Source: CAZVJA01 sp964626885
Lineage (GTDB): Bacteria > Planctomycetota > Planctomycetia > Planctomycetales > Planctomycetaceae
Direction of reading: 5' to 3'
Length of the DNA stretch: 10,820 nucleotides
Assembly: GCA_964626885.1 (NCBI GenBank)
Contig: CAZVJA010000183.1
Location: 1-10,820, forward strand
A program made the translations under genes and the position numbers. Shown here in pieces: positions 1-5,592 of this stretch. The notes beneath the pieces were generated by a model. It was not told the DNA's origin, ran no database searches, and was given only the letters and a program-made list of their open reading frames with translations. Within the stretch, counting starts at the first letter, position 1; each line of letters starts with the position of its first letter.

Positions 1-93
1 CACCCCCCAAAAAACCTAACTCCTTGCTTTCCCGAAGCCCAATGCGCCGCGTTGTAAAGTTTGCATTCGGCCGGGTTAAGTGGGGAAAAAGTC

Positions 94-122
94 TTGTCAA
101 CCGCGGAATGGAGAGTTAAAAC
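94..122 (+). promoter_or_regulatory. Possible sigma-70-like promoter for the 203-514 gene
   Basis: TTGTCA at 94-99 matches the -35 consensus at five of six bases. TAAAAC at 117-122 matches the -10 consensus at four of six, and the spacer is 17 bases. It lies about 80 bases upstream of the first gene in the same orientation. Such matches arise by chance and planctomycete promoters are poorly defined, so this is a weak call. Confidence 0.22.
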
Positions 123-202
123 TTTGACTTCCCACCTCGCTTGCGGAATGGATTTCGTCGGCGGTGGGTCGATTGGGCCACCTATCTTGAAAGGGCTCAC
201 GG

Positions 203-514
203 ATGAGCCGACTAAAGGTCTTCGCGCCGCGCGAAACGGACTTCGTCTTTCGTATCCATACCGAGAACGACGATCCGGTCATTCTCTCGTTCAAGCCGCG
301 GTCCCGCACGCTTCCCCGACACCATTCGGCCGCGCTGTTGAATCGCGCGCGGGTACTCCGAGAGAACAACCGCTGCCCGCATTGCGGCCATGGGGTTGTG
401 GAGCCGGTCGATCTGGGTGATGCGCGGTTCGACAGAGCCCTGCGGCCGATTCCCTGCACGAGCACGCTGGTGGGGTTCGCCTGCGAGCGCTGCGAGAACG
501 AATGGGCGGTCTGA
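203..514 (+). CDS. Small cysteine-rich (zinc-ribbon-like) hypothetical protein
   Basis: This 103-residue protein is one I cannot name. Two CxxC knuckles are visible: C58-P-H-C61 followed by G-H63, and C94-E-R-C97, with another cysteine at C85. Two such pairs about 33 residues apart suggest one four-cysteine zinc site of the zinc-ribbon kind. The first half is hydrophilic and has no metal ligands. No signal peptide or membrane helix is seen, so it is probably cytoplasmic. The ATG at 203 has AAGGG at 191-195, seven bases upstream, which supports this start. The gene stands alone, with the palindromic repeat element directly downstream. A nucleic-acid-binding or small structural role is a guess from the zinc-ribbon likeness. 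Antisense frames across the same DNA look like shadows because only this frame gives the paired knuckles. Confidence 0.7.
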   Translation: MSRLKVFAPRETDFVFRIHTENDDPVILSFKPRSRTLPRHHSAALLNRARVLRENNRCPHCGHGVVEPVDLGDARFDRALRPIPCTSTLVGFACERCENEWAV

Positions 515-522
515 GGGAAAGC

Positions 523-772
523 TCAAAGCACGAATGACGAAAGAAGCGCCAAGGCCCAAATGCCTGAAGCGGTAATGCTTCACTTTCGGATTTCGTGCTT
601 CGGATTTCCTTCCAGGTGGTTTCAAAACTGGGAGGGAGAGGGGGCACCGCCCGGAGGGTGGTCCGCCGAGCCGTTGCGTCCGAAAGTCTCTGGTTGCGGC
701 GGCTCCGACGGAGCGTCGCCCTCCCAAAACAGATTTTGAAACCACTTCTCGTCATTTGGGCTTCGTGCTTGA
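523..772. repeat. Palindromic intergenic repeat element
   Basis: Nested inverted repeats fill most of this gap. The inner arms are 616-636 (GTGGTTTCAAAACT then GGGAGGG) and 719-746, whose reverse complement reads the same apart from a seven-base difference near the middle. An outer pair has AAGCACGAA at 526-534 facing TTCGTGCTT at 762-770. A further TTCGTGCTT lies at 592-600. TTCGGATTTC is repeated at 585-594 and 599-608. The GC-rich centre is itself an imperfect palindrome around 685. No transposase is encoded, so it resembles a non-autonomous miniature element or a REP-type sequence. I recall similar GCACGAA/TTCGTGCTT strings between genes in planctomycete genomes, but that is memory and not a search. 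Confidence 0.6.
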
Positions 773-800
773 CCTCCACTCCCAGGTGGAGTTGCGGCAT

Positions 801-829
801 TTGACATGACCCGGCTTGCCGGTCGCAAT
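801..829 (+). promoter_or_regulatory. Possible promoter for the DJ-1/PfpI gene
   Basis: A perfect -35 hexamer TTGACA lies at 801-806. The best -10 at 17-base spacing is CGCAAT (824-829), which keeps only three consensus bases. It sits just downstream of the repeat element and about 100 bases before the start codon, which would leave a leader of roughly 65 bases or more. The weak -10 keeps confidence low. Confidence 0.2.
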
Positions 830-891
830 TCGCTGCGAAAGGACTTATGCTGTCGAAACGCCCCAATTGCGGGGCCAATGCCTTTTCGACA
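808..891 (+). promoter_or_regulatory. Foldable leader ending at the ribosome-binding site of the DJ-1/PfpI gene
   Basis: Three consecutive hairpins can be drawn. CCGG (811-814) pairs with CCGG (819-822). TCGCA (823-827) pairs with TGCGA (834-838). TGTCGAAA (851-858) pairs perfectly with TTTCGACA (884-891) and encloses GCCCC/GGGGC (860-864 with 871-875). The last base of the third hairpin is the first base of the AGGAG ribosome-binding site. It matches no riboswitch class I recognise. Hairpins are common by chance in GC-rich DNA, so a regulatory role is inference. Confidence 0.3.
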
Positions 892-895
892 GGAG
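891..895 (+). promoter_or_regulatory. Ribosome-binding site that sets the DJ-1/PfpI start
   Basis: AGGAG at 891-895 stands seven bases before the ATG at 903. The same reading frame is open upstream to an ATG at 816. This site, together with the beta-strand-like MPKVLLVIG beginning typical of the family, places the real start at 903. Confidence 0.8.
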
Positions 896-902
896 AGCCG
901 AC

Positions 903-1460
903 ATGCCCAAGGTCTTGCTGGTCATCGGTGACGCCACCGAAGTCCTCGACACGATGTATCCCTATTTCCGGATTCCGGAGGATGGCTTCGAGGTCGTCAT
1001 CGCCGCCCCGGAGAAGCGGCTGTATCACATGGTGATGCACGAGAAGCCGCCGGGGTGGGATATCACCCGCGAGTCAGCCGGCTATCACCTGCAGTCGGAC
1101 ATCGCCTTCCGCGACGTGAAGCCGGAGGAATACGCGGGAATCTTTCTCTCCGGCGGGCGGGCACCGGAATACATCCGCTATGACCAGGATCTGTTGCGGA
1201 TCACGCGGCATTTCTTCGAGAAGAACAAACCGGTCGGCTGTGTTTGTCACGGCATCGAGATCATCGCCGCGGCCGACTGCATTCGAGGACGAACGTTGAC
1301 CACGATCGCCAAGTGCGAGCTTGATGCGACGATGATGGGGGCGAAGTACATCGACCAGGCATGCGTCGTCGATGGCAATCTGGTGACTGCCCGAGGTTGG
1401 TTCGACAACACGCCGCTGCTGCGGGAATTCATGCAGCTGTTGAAGAAGTCCGCGTCGTAG
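903..1460 (+). CDS. DJ-1/PfpI family protein (class I glutamine amidotransferase-like fold)
   Basis: The 185-residue protein opens with the beta-strand MPKVLLVIGD, as DJ-1/PfpI proteins do. The nucleophile elbow is G112-C-V-C115-H116-G117, with C115 the presumed reactive cysteine and H116 beside it as in PfpI-type members. The strand FLSGGRAPEY (81-90) before the elbow has the family G-G. Near the N-terminus E13 aligns with the conserved PfpI glutamate, while D16 falls where human DJ-1 has Glu18. The family includes peptidases, chaperones, glyoxalase or deglycase-like enzymes and stress proteins; the sequence does not say which applies here. It has a long loop (about 40-65, with HEKPPGWDITRE) compared with PfpI. 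No signal peptide is present, so it is cytoplasmic. It may be the first gene of a set with the next two. Confidence 0.88.
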   Translation: MPKVLLVIGDATEVLDTMYPYFRIPEDGFEVVIAAPEKRLYHMVMHEKPPGWDITRESAGYHLQSDIAFRDVKPEEYAGIFLSGGRAPEYIRYDQDLLRITRHFFEKNKPVGCVCHGIEIIAAADCIRGRTLTTIAKCELDATMMGAKYIDQACVVDGNLVTARGWFDNTPLLREFMQLLKKSAS

Positions 1461-1510
1461 GTCACTCGACTCGCGGAATATGTGGTGTCGCGTATTACCC
1501 GAGGTGTGTC

Positions 1511-1849
1511 ATGAAGTGCTTTTACCATCCGGCCTACGATGCGGTCGGCCTGTGCAAGAACTGCGGCAAGGGGCTTTGCCCGTCGTGTGCTGTTGACTTG
1601 CAGGGAGGTCTGGCCTGTAAAGATCAGTGCGAGCCAGCGGTTGAAGAGTTGATCGTCATGTTGCGCCGTGGCCGGACGGTCTATCAGAAGACCGATAGGA
1701 CGAGAAAACAGTACGCAGTCGTCTGCTCCCTCATCGGACTGACGTGCGTTGGATTCGGGCTCTATGTCAACTTGATGATCATCTGGTTGATGGGGCTCGC
1801 ACTGTGCGGATTTGGGCTCGTGAGCGTCGCGGTGAAGTTTGCGGACTGA
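1511..1849 (+). CDS. B-box-like zinc-finger protein with two transmembrane helices
   Basis: The 112-residue protein has a cysteine/histidine cluster in its first 40 residues: C3, H6, C15, C18, C23, C26, C36 and C40. The order C-x2-H, C-x2-C, C-x2-C resembles a B-box-type zinc finger and could bind two zinc ions. A charged stretch (51-66) follows, then two hydrophobic helices at about 68-87 and 88-108 separated by little more than an asparagine. The protein ends just after the second helix. Small proteins of this layout are familiar to me from planctomycetes and other bacteria, with no defined role. The zinc domain is probably cytoplasmic because the arginine/lysine-rich segment precedes helix 1. 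GAGGTG at 1501-1506 supports the ATG at 1511. It lies 50 bases after the DJ-1/PfpI gene and 43 bases before the beta-propeller gene. Confidence 0.8.
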   Translation: MKCFYHPAYDAVGLCKNCGKGLCPSCAVDLQGGLACKDQCEPAVEELIVMLRRGRTVYQKTDRTRKQYAVVCSLIGLTCVGFGLYVNLMIIWLMGLALCGFGLVSVAVKFAD

Positions 1850-1892
1850 ACTTCCTCGAACTGCTTGGTCAGAGCTTATTTTGGAACAGATT

Positions 1893-3146
1893 ATGAATTT
1901 CCATTCTCGCTTGTCATTTTTGAAAATCACGGCCGGCCTGCTTGTCATGTCCCCTCTGCTGGCAAAAGCCGGCGATTGGCCGCAAATTTTGGGGCCGCGG
2001 CGCAACGGTGTCGCGGAGAACGAATCGCTCGCGGAAAGCTGGCCGGCTGATGGTCCATCGCTCGTCTGGTCGAAGGAAGTCGGGCGCGGGTTCGCGGGGG
2101 TCGCCGTCGCTGAGAACAAGCTCGCGCTGTTTCATCGCGTGGCGAACGACCAGGAAGAACTGCTCGTTCTGAATGCACAGACCGGCGAGAAGTTATGGGA
2201 GTTCGCCGCGCCGACAAAATTTATGGCGTCAATTGTTGAGGATGACGGGCCGCGCTGCGTGCCGGTGATTCATGACGGCCGAGTCATCACCTTCGGCGCG
2301 CAGGGGCAATTGCGCTGTTTTCTGCTCGAGACAGGGCAGAAGCAGTGGGAGCGAAACACACATACCGAGTTCCGCGCGCCGGAAGGGTACTTCGGCGCGG
2401 GAAGTTGTCCGATCGTCGAGGGAGAAAACGTCATCGTCAATGTCGGCGGCGATCGCACGGGAGCGGGGATCGTCGCGTTCTCGTTGAAAACGGGTGAGCC
2501 TGTCTGGAAAGCGACGGACGAACCGGCGAGCTATTCGTCTCCCGTCATAACGACCATCGACGGCGTGCGGCATCTGATTGTCATCACCCGTTACAAGGGG
2601 GTTTCGCTCGACCCCGCCACCGGCGCGATCCGCTTTCAGTTTCCTTTCGGCAAACGGGGGCCGACGGTCAACGCCGCGAACCCGACCGTGATTGGCGACA
2701 AGCTTTTTCTGACGGCCAATTACGGCGTCGGAGCGGTCTACGGGCAAATTGGAAGGGACTCCTTCAAGGAACTCTGGTCGAGCGACGCGGTGCTTTCCAG
2801 TCAGTATGCCACCTGTGTTGAGGACCGCGGCCTGTTGTATGGCGTCCACGGCCGCCAGGATGCCGGAGTCGCATCGCTGCGGTGCATCGACCCGGCGACA
2901 AAAGAGGTTCGATGGGAAAAGGCGGGATTCGGCTATGCGACCCTCATCAAGGCGGACGGCAAGCTGCTGATTCTCAAAACCGATGGTGAACTGGTGTTGG
3001 CCGACCTGAATGGGGAACATTTCGCTGAACGGGCGCGGGCACGGTTATTCGACAGTGAAACGCGGGCATTGCCGGCGTTGTCGAACGGCAGGCTATTCGC
3101 GCGCGATACCAGGACATTGAAGTGCGTATTCGTGGGAAAAAAATAA
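1893..3146 (+). CDS. Secreted PQQ-like beta-propeller repeat protein (BamB-like fold)
   Basis: The 417-residue protein starts with a signal peptide (hydrophobic stretch about 10-24, probable cut after A-K-A at 24-26), and the mature part begins GDWPQ. Propeller-blade motifs follow at intervals: LNAQTGEKLWEF (93-104), LLETGQKQWER (144-154), SLKTGEPVWKA (197-207), LDPATGAIRF (239-248) and CIDPATKEVRWEK (331-343). The D/N-x-x-T-G-x-x-x-W pattern is that of PQQ-type repeats (Pfam PQQ_2, as in BamB and quinoprotein dehydrogenases). I see no clear quinone or metal ligands for catalysis, so a structural or binding role outside the cytoplasm is more likely than a dehydrogenase. The frame is open upstream to 1839, but the signal peptide begins at the ATG at 1893, with GGA seven bases before it. 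The last codons GGA-AAA-AAA-TAA overlap the T-run of the convergent terminator. Confidence 0.87.
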   Translation: MNFHSRLSFLKITAGLLVMSPLLAKAGDWPQILGPRRNGVAENESLAESWPADGPSLVWSKEVGRGFAGVAVAENKLALFHRVANDQEELLVLNAQTGEKLWEFAAPTKFMASIVEDDGPRCVPVIHDGRVITFGAQGQLRCFLLETGQKQWERNTHTEFRAPEGYFGAGSCPIVEGENVIVNVGGDRTGAGIVAFSLKTGEPVWKATDEPASYSSPVITTIDGVRHLIVITRYKGVSLDPATGAIRFQFPFGKRGPTVNAANPTVIGDKLFLTANYGVGAVYGQIGRDSFKELWSSDAVLSSQYATCVEDRGLLYGVHGRQDAGVASLRCIDPATKEVRWEKAGFGYATLIKADGKLLILKTDGELVLADLNGEHFAERARARLFDSETRALPALSNGRLFARDTRTLKCVFVGKK

Positions 3147-3174
3147 GCCCGCCATGTGTTGCCACATGGCGGGC
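3137..3174 (-). terminator. Intrinsic terminator of the minus-strand envelope cluster
   Basis: A perfect 12-base stem GCCCGCCATGTG (3147-3158) pairs with its complement at 3163-3174 around the loop TTGC. Read on the minus strand, the hairpin is followed by TTATTTTTTT (3146 down to 3137), a canonical U-tract. It lies 48 bases after the stop of the DUF11 gene. On the plus strand the hairpin directly follows the beta-propeller stop codon but has no T-run, so it may only protect or weakly stop that transcript. A second small hairpin, GGATCC-GCGG-GGATCC, lies at 3176-3191. Confidence 0.85.
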
Positions 3175-3221
3175 CGGATCCGCGGGGATCCCAAATTCCC
3201 CCTGATTCCCCCCTGAGTCGT

Positions 3222-4676
3222 TCAGCGGACGCGCGCCTGGAAGGTGAGCACGCCCCCTTGGTGACCGGGCAGTTGATCTTTCAACCGCAATGTGAGTACC
3301 GAGCTTCCCTCGCCGTTGTCGGTGACGTCGAGTTGTCCGTCTCGGTCGGATTTCGCGCTCTCTTTGACATATTCGAGACGCGATGTCAGGTTGTCGATGA
3401 TCGTGAGTTCCTGGAGTTCGTGATCTCCAAGGTTGTCGTAACGAATAGTGAACGTGACAACTTCACCCGGCAGAGCGGTGTTACGATCCGCCAGTTTGAT
3501 GATTCGCAATGTGCCCGGTTTGCTGCGGTCTTCAACACCGACCAGCTCCTGCGGCTTGAAGTGGGCGACAACTTCGTTGCCGGCGGTGATTGACGCCGTG
3601 GCGACCGGATAAAGATCGCGACTCCAGACGATTGCGTTCTGGATTCCGAGCGAGAGGCGGGCTTCCTCGGAGCGGAGGAACTCACCCCGTCGGATGAAAT
3701 GTAGATCCTCAAACGCGTTCAACAGTTTGACGTGCTCGGATGCATACGTGTGTTGTTCGAGCCCTTCACCAATGGAGGGAGCTTCGAGGCCGCTGGCGCG
3801 GGAGCGCATCCTCACGCCGTCGGTCGAAACGCGCTGCGAGTGATTTGTGGGAGCCAGTCGTGTTCGCATGCCGACTCCGCGGTTGAGGTCGGCGGCACTG
3901 GCGAGCTTGTCGACGCCGATGCCCGCCTCCGGTCCGCTGATGCTGCGGACGGCAGCGAAACGGGGAGAGTAGATGGCGACGCGATTGCTCGGCAGAATAT
4001 GCTTCTTGCCTTTATTGTCGGTGTAGTCGGCGATGGTGTCTTCGGTGTCGAGCCCCGAATATCCGATCTGCTCCCGGTGCAGCGGGAAATTGCGGTCGCC
4101 GCCGTCGAGGAGATATTCATCGGGAAAATCGGGAAGGAATGCGGAAGTATTCGGGGACTGCTCACGGCCGGTGTTCTGCACGCCGCCGACCTGTTGCACG
4201 CTTGACTGCCGGGCCGGGATGTCATCACGCGGCTCGGCCGGCGTGAACTTCACGCGACCTGCGGACGTTGACGTTGCATTATGATTAAGGGCAGAGGCTC
4301 GGCTTCGGCCGGTTGTCTGGATTTCCGCAGACGCGGGAACAGTTTCCGTCTGGGTGAAATCGGCTTGTGCGAATTCTTCGTGGCTGACGAGTTGGACTTG
4401 ATTCGCGGCGGAGCTGCCCGGGCCTCGAAATCCCGTCTGGTGCGTCACCGGCGCGTTGGATGCAGCGGGTTGCGGAACCAGTTCCGCGGTTTGCAGCGGA
4501 CGATTTGCGAATTGCTCATTGGACGGCAGAAACGGATCGGTCGCTGCCGTCGAAAGGGGCGATGTGCAAGAGCAGAGCCACAAGGCAAAATTAGCGGAGC
4601 AGACGAGCGCGAATGTGGATCGATTCCACGCGCTGGTCGGAACTGCCGATTTGCAAGTTGCGGGTTTTGTGCTCAT
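3222..4676 (-). CDS. DUF11-domain probable lipoprotein
   Basis: The 484-residue protein has a hydrophobic N-terminal segment (about 21-37) ending L34-C-S-C37, which fits a lipoprotein signal with C37 as the lipidated residue, though C35 is also possible. Residues 40-200 are low-complexity and rich in S, T, Q, A and P, like a surface spacer. The C-terminal part, about 386-484, is a DUF11-type Ig-like beta domain, with landmarks ALPGEVVTFTIRYDNLGD, LTIIDNLTSRLEYV and a final LTFQARVR. DUF11 domains occur on bacterial and archaeal surface proteins, often in tandem; here there is one. The frame is open upstream to 4790, inside the previous gene. I prefer the ATG at 4676, seven bases after that gene's stop, because it precedes the signal sequence. 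There is no strong ribosome-binding site, which suggests translational coupling. It is the last gene of the cluster. Confidence 0.78.
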   Translation of the reverse strand: MSTKPATCKSAVPTSAWNRSTFALVCSANFALWLCSCTSPLSTAATDPFLPSNEQFANRPLQTAELVPQPAASNAPVTHQTGFRGPGSSAANQVQLVSHEEFAQADFTQTETVPASAEIQTTGRSRASALNHNATSTSAGRVKFTPAEPRDDIPARQSSVQQVGGVQNTGREQSPNTSAFLPDFPDEYLLDGGDRNFPLHREQIGYSGLDTEDTIADYTDNKGKKHILPSNRVAIYSPRFAAVRSISGPEAGIGVDKLASAADLNRGVGMRTRLAPTNHSQRVSTDGVRMRSRASGLEAPSIGEGLEQHTYASEHVKLLNAFEDLHFIRRGEFLRSEEARLSLGIQNAIVWSRDLYPVATASITAGNEVVAHFKPQELVGVEDRSKPGTLRIIKLADRNTALPGEVVTFTIRYDNLGDHELQELTIIDNLTSRLEYVKESAKSDRDGQLDVTDNGEGSSVLTLRLKDQLPGHQGGVLTFQARVR

Positions 4677-4683
4677 GAAAAGT

Positions 4684-5433
4684 TTATCGTCCCCGGATTT
4701 CGGGATTTTGCGGAGCGAGTGCCCGGACCGGAGCCCCGGGACCAAAGAATGCGCGTTCGTTGGTTTCAGCGTCGGGAACACGGCTTCCAAGCCGCACGAG
4801 CACCATCGGCCGCCCCACTCGGTCCGCCTCGGCGACGAGGTTTCGCGACGCGGGAACAGTCCGGATTCCCCCCGGCGGCCTCAAGAATTCGGGAGGCACT
4901 AGTTGAGGTTGCTCGAGATACACGACCTTGGTGACGAGCCGCCCTTCTAAAGCGTGAGCAATTTCGTCTTCCGTAAATTCAATGGGAATGGGGAACTGCT
5001 CGGCTTTTCCAGTGGGCGGGTGCAGACGGTCGAGAATTTCGATCGTCGGGTAGAGTTCTTCGCCGGGAAATTCGGGCATGCCTGCCAGACGGAGCCGATA
5101 GGTGTGTCCGACCGCGACGGCCGCTCCGGCAGGGGCATCCTGCACGATCGATTCCGCATCGGCCCGGGTAAAAACCGTGATCTTGCCGCTCGAAGGGAGA
5201 ACAATCTTCACCGGCTGAAAGTAATTTGGGGCTGTTCGAAAAGGCTGTGCGGCCCATTGCCCCGCGACTCCAGGGGGAAGGTTCTGATCGAACGGCGAGT
5301 AGTAGCCGTTTTCGGTGGGGAGTTGCGCGGCCAAAGGAGAAACGGCCGAAGCGATCGCTACCGCTGCAAGCAGACCGGCCCGCAGGACCGGCAGAGAAGC
5401 TTGCTTTTCGGTAGGACAGATGCGGCCGAACAA
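4684..5433 (-). CDS. Secreted planctomycete-type protein, paralogue of the 5593-6783 product
   Basis: The 249-residue protein has a clear signal peptide: basic start, hydrophobic run at about 18-34, likely cut after L-A-A (34-36). Residues 109-219 match the core of the neighbouring lipoprotein. Shared landmarks are TYRL (111-114), YPT (128-130), the FTEDE region (153-157; LTDED in the other), VTKVVYL (167-173), and VAEADR followed by G and a V-x-R-x-G strand (200-216). The function is unknown to me; the predicted strands suggest a beta-rich extracytoplasmic domain. The start codon is TTG, set by AAGGAG six bases upstream. The downstream DUF11 gene begins 7 bases after the stop, so the two are almost surely co-transcribed. 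Between this gene and its paralogue lies a terminator-like hairpin. It lacks the lipoprotein cysteine and the long Gly/Pro-rich tail of the paralogue. Confidence 0.78.
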   Translation of the reverse strand: MFGRICPTEKQASLPVLRAGLLAAVAIASAVSPLAAQLPTENGYYSPFDQNLPPGVAGQWAAQPFRTAPNYFQPVKIVLPSSGKITVFTRADAESIVQDAPAGAAVAVGHTYRLRLAGMPEFPGEELYPTIEILDRLHPPTGKAEQFPIPIEFTEDEIAHALEGRLVTKVVYLEQPQLVPPEFLRPPGGIRTVPASRNLVAEADRVGRPMVLVRLGSRVPDAETNERAFFGPGAPVRALAPQNPEIRGR

Positions 5434-5439
5434 TTCCGA

Positions 5440-5445
5440 CTCCTT
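5440..5445 (-). promoter_or_regulatory. Ribosome-binding site for a TTG start
   Basis: Read on the minus strand, AAGGAG (5445 down to 5440) stands six bases before TTG at 5433-5431. The strong site and the signal peptide that follows decide this unusual start. Confidence 0.8.
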
Positions 5446-5496
5446 TGTTGAATCTTCGCGATGATTTGCAGACGGCGTGGAAGTCAGTCTCTCTGG

Positions 5497-5534
5497 AAAA
5501 TTCCCTCCCTTCCGGCGGCTGCCGAAAGGGAGGG
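5497..5534 (-). terminator. Probable terminator or attenuating hairpin between the paralogues
   Basis: CCCTCCCTT (5503-5511) pairs with AAGGGAGGG (5526-5534). Inside, CGGC (5513-5516) pairs with GCCG (5521-5524) after one mismatch. Read on the minus strand, the hairpin is followed by AATTTTCC, a short T-run. It lies about 58 bases after the lipoprotein stop and 63 bases before the TTG start of the next gene. It could end the first transcript or lower downstream expression. Confidence 0.6.
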
Positions 5535-5592
5535 ATGTCTTATTATCACTCGCCGCGTCGAAGGTGATCCGAACGCGGTGAGCGGTTGTCGA

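Noticed and set aside
103..152. Direct repeat GCGGAATGGA at 103-112 and 143-152 before the first gene
   Set aside because: Two ten-base copies could be an operator pair, but there is no symmetry and no third copy; chance is enough to explain it.
565..582. Small hairpin TGAAGC-GGTAAT-GCTTCA as a terminator for the 203-514 gene
   Set aside because: The stem is only six bases with no T-run after it, and it lies inside the repeat element, which explains it better.
291..1040. Minus-strand open frame of 249 codons over the repeat element
   Set aside because: It spans two plus-strand genes and the palindromic repeat without a sensible start site; high GC content keeps frames open by chance.
1247..3020. 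Long minus-strand open frames (1247-2119 and 2229-3020)
   Set aside because: They lie antisense to the DJ-1/PfpI, B-box-like and beta-propeller genes, all of which have clear family motifs. The antisense translations show none and cross gene boundaries.
3195..3216. Near-tandem ATTCCCCC(C)TGA repeat and G-quadruplex potential on the minus strand
   Set aside because: Only two units and three G-tracts are present nearby. A fourth tract is missing, so a quadruplex is unlikely and the repeat is too short to be meaningful.
4281..4934. Plus-strand open frames opposite the DUF11 and 249-residue genes
   Set aside because: They read across the junction of two well-supported minus-strand genes and have no motif or ribosome-binding site.
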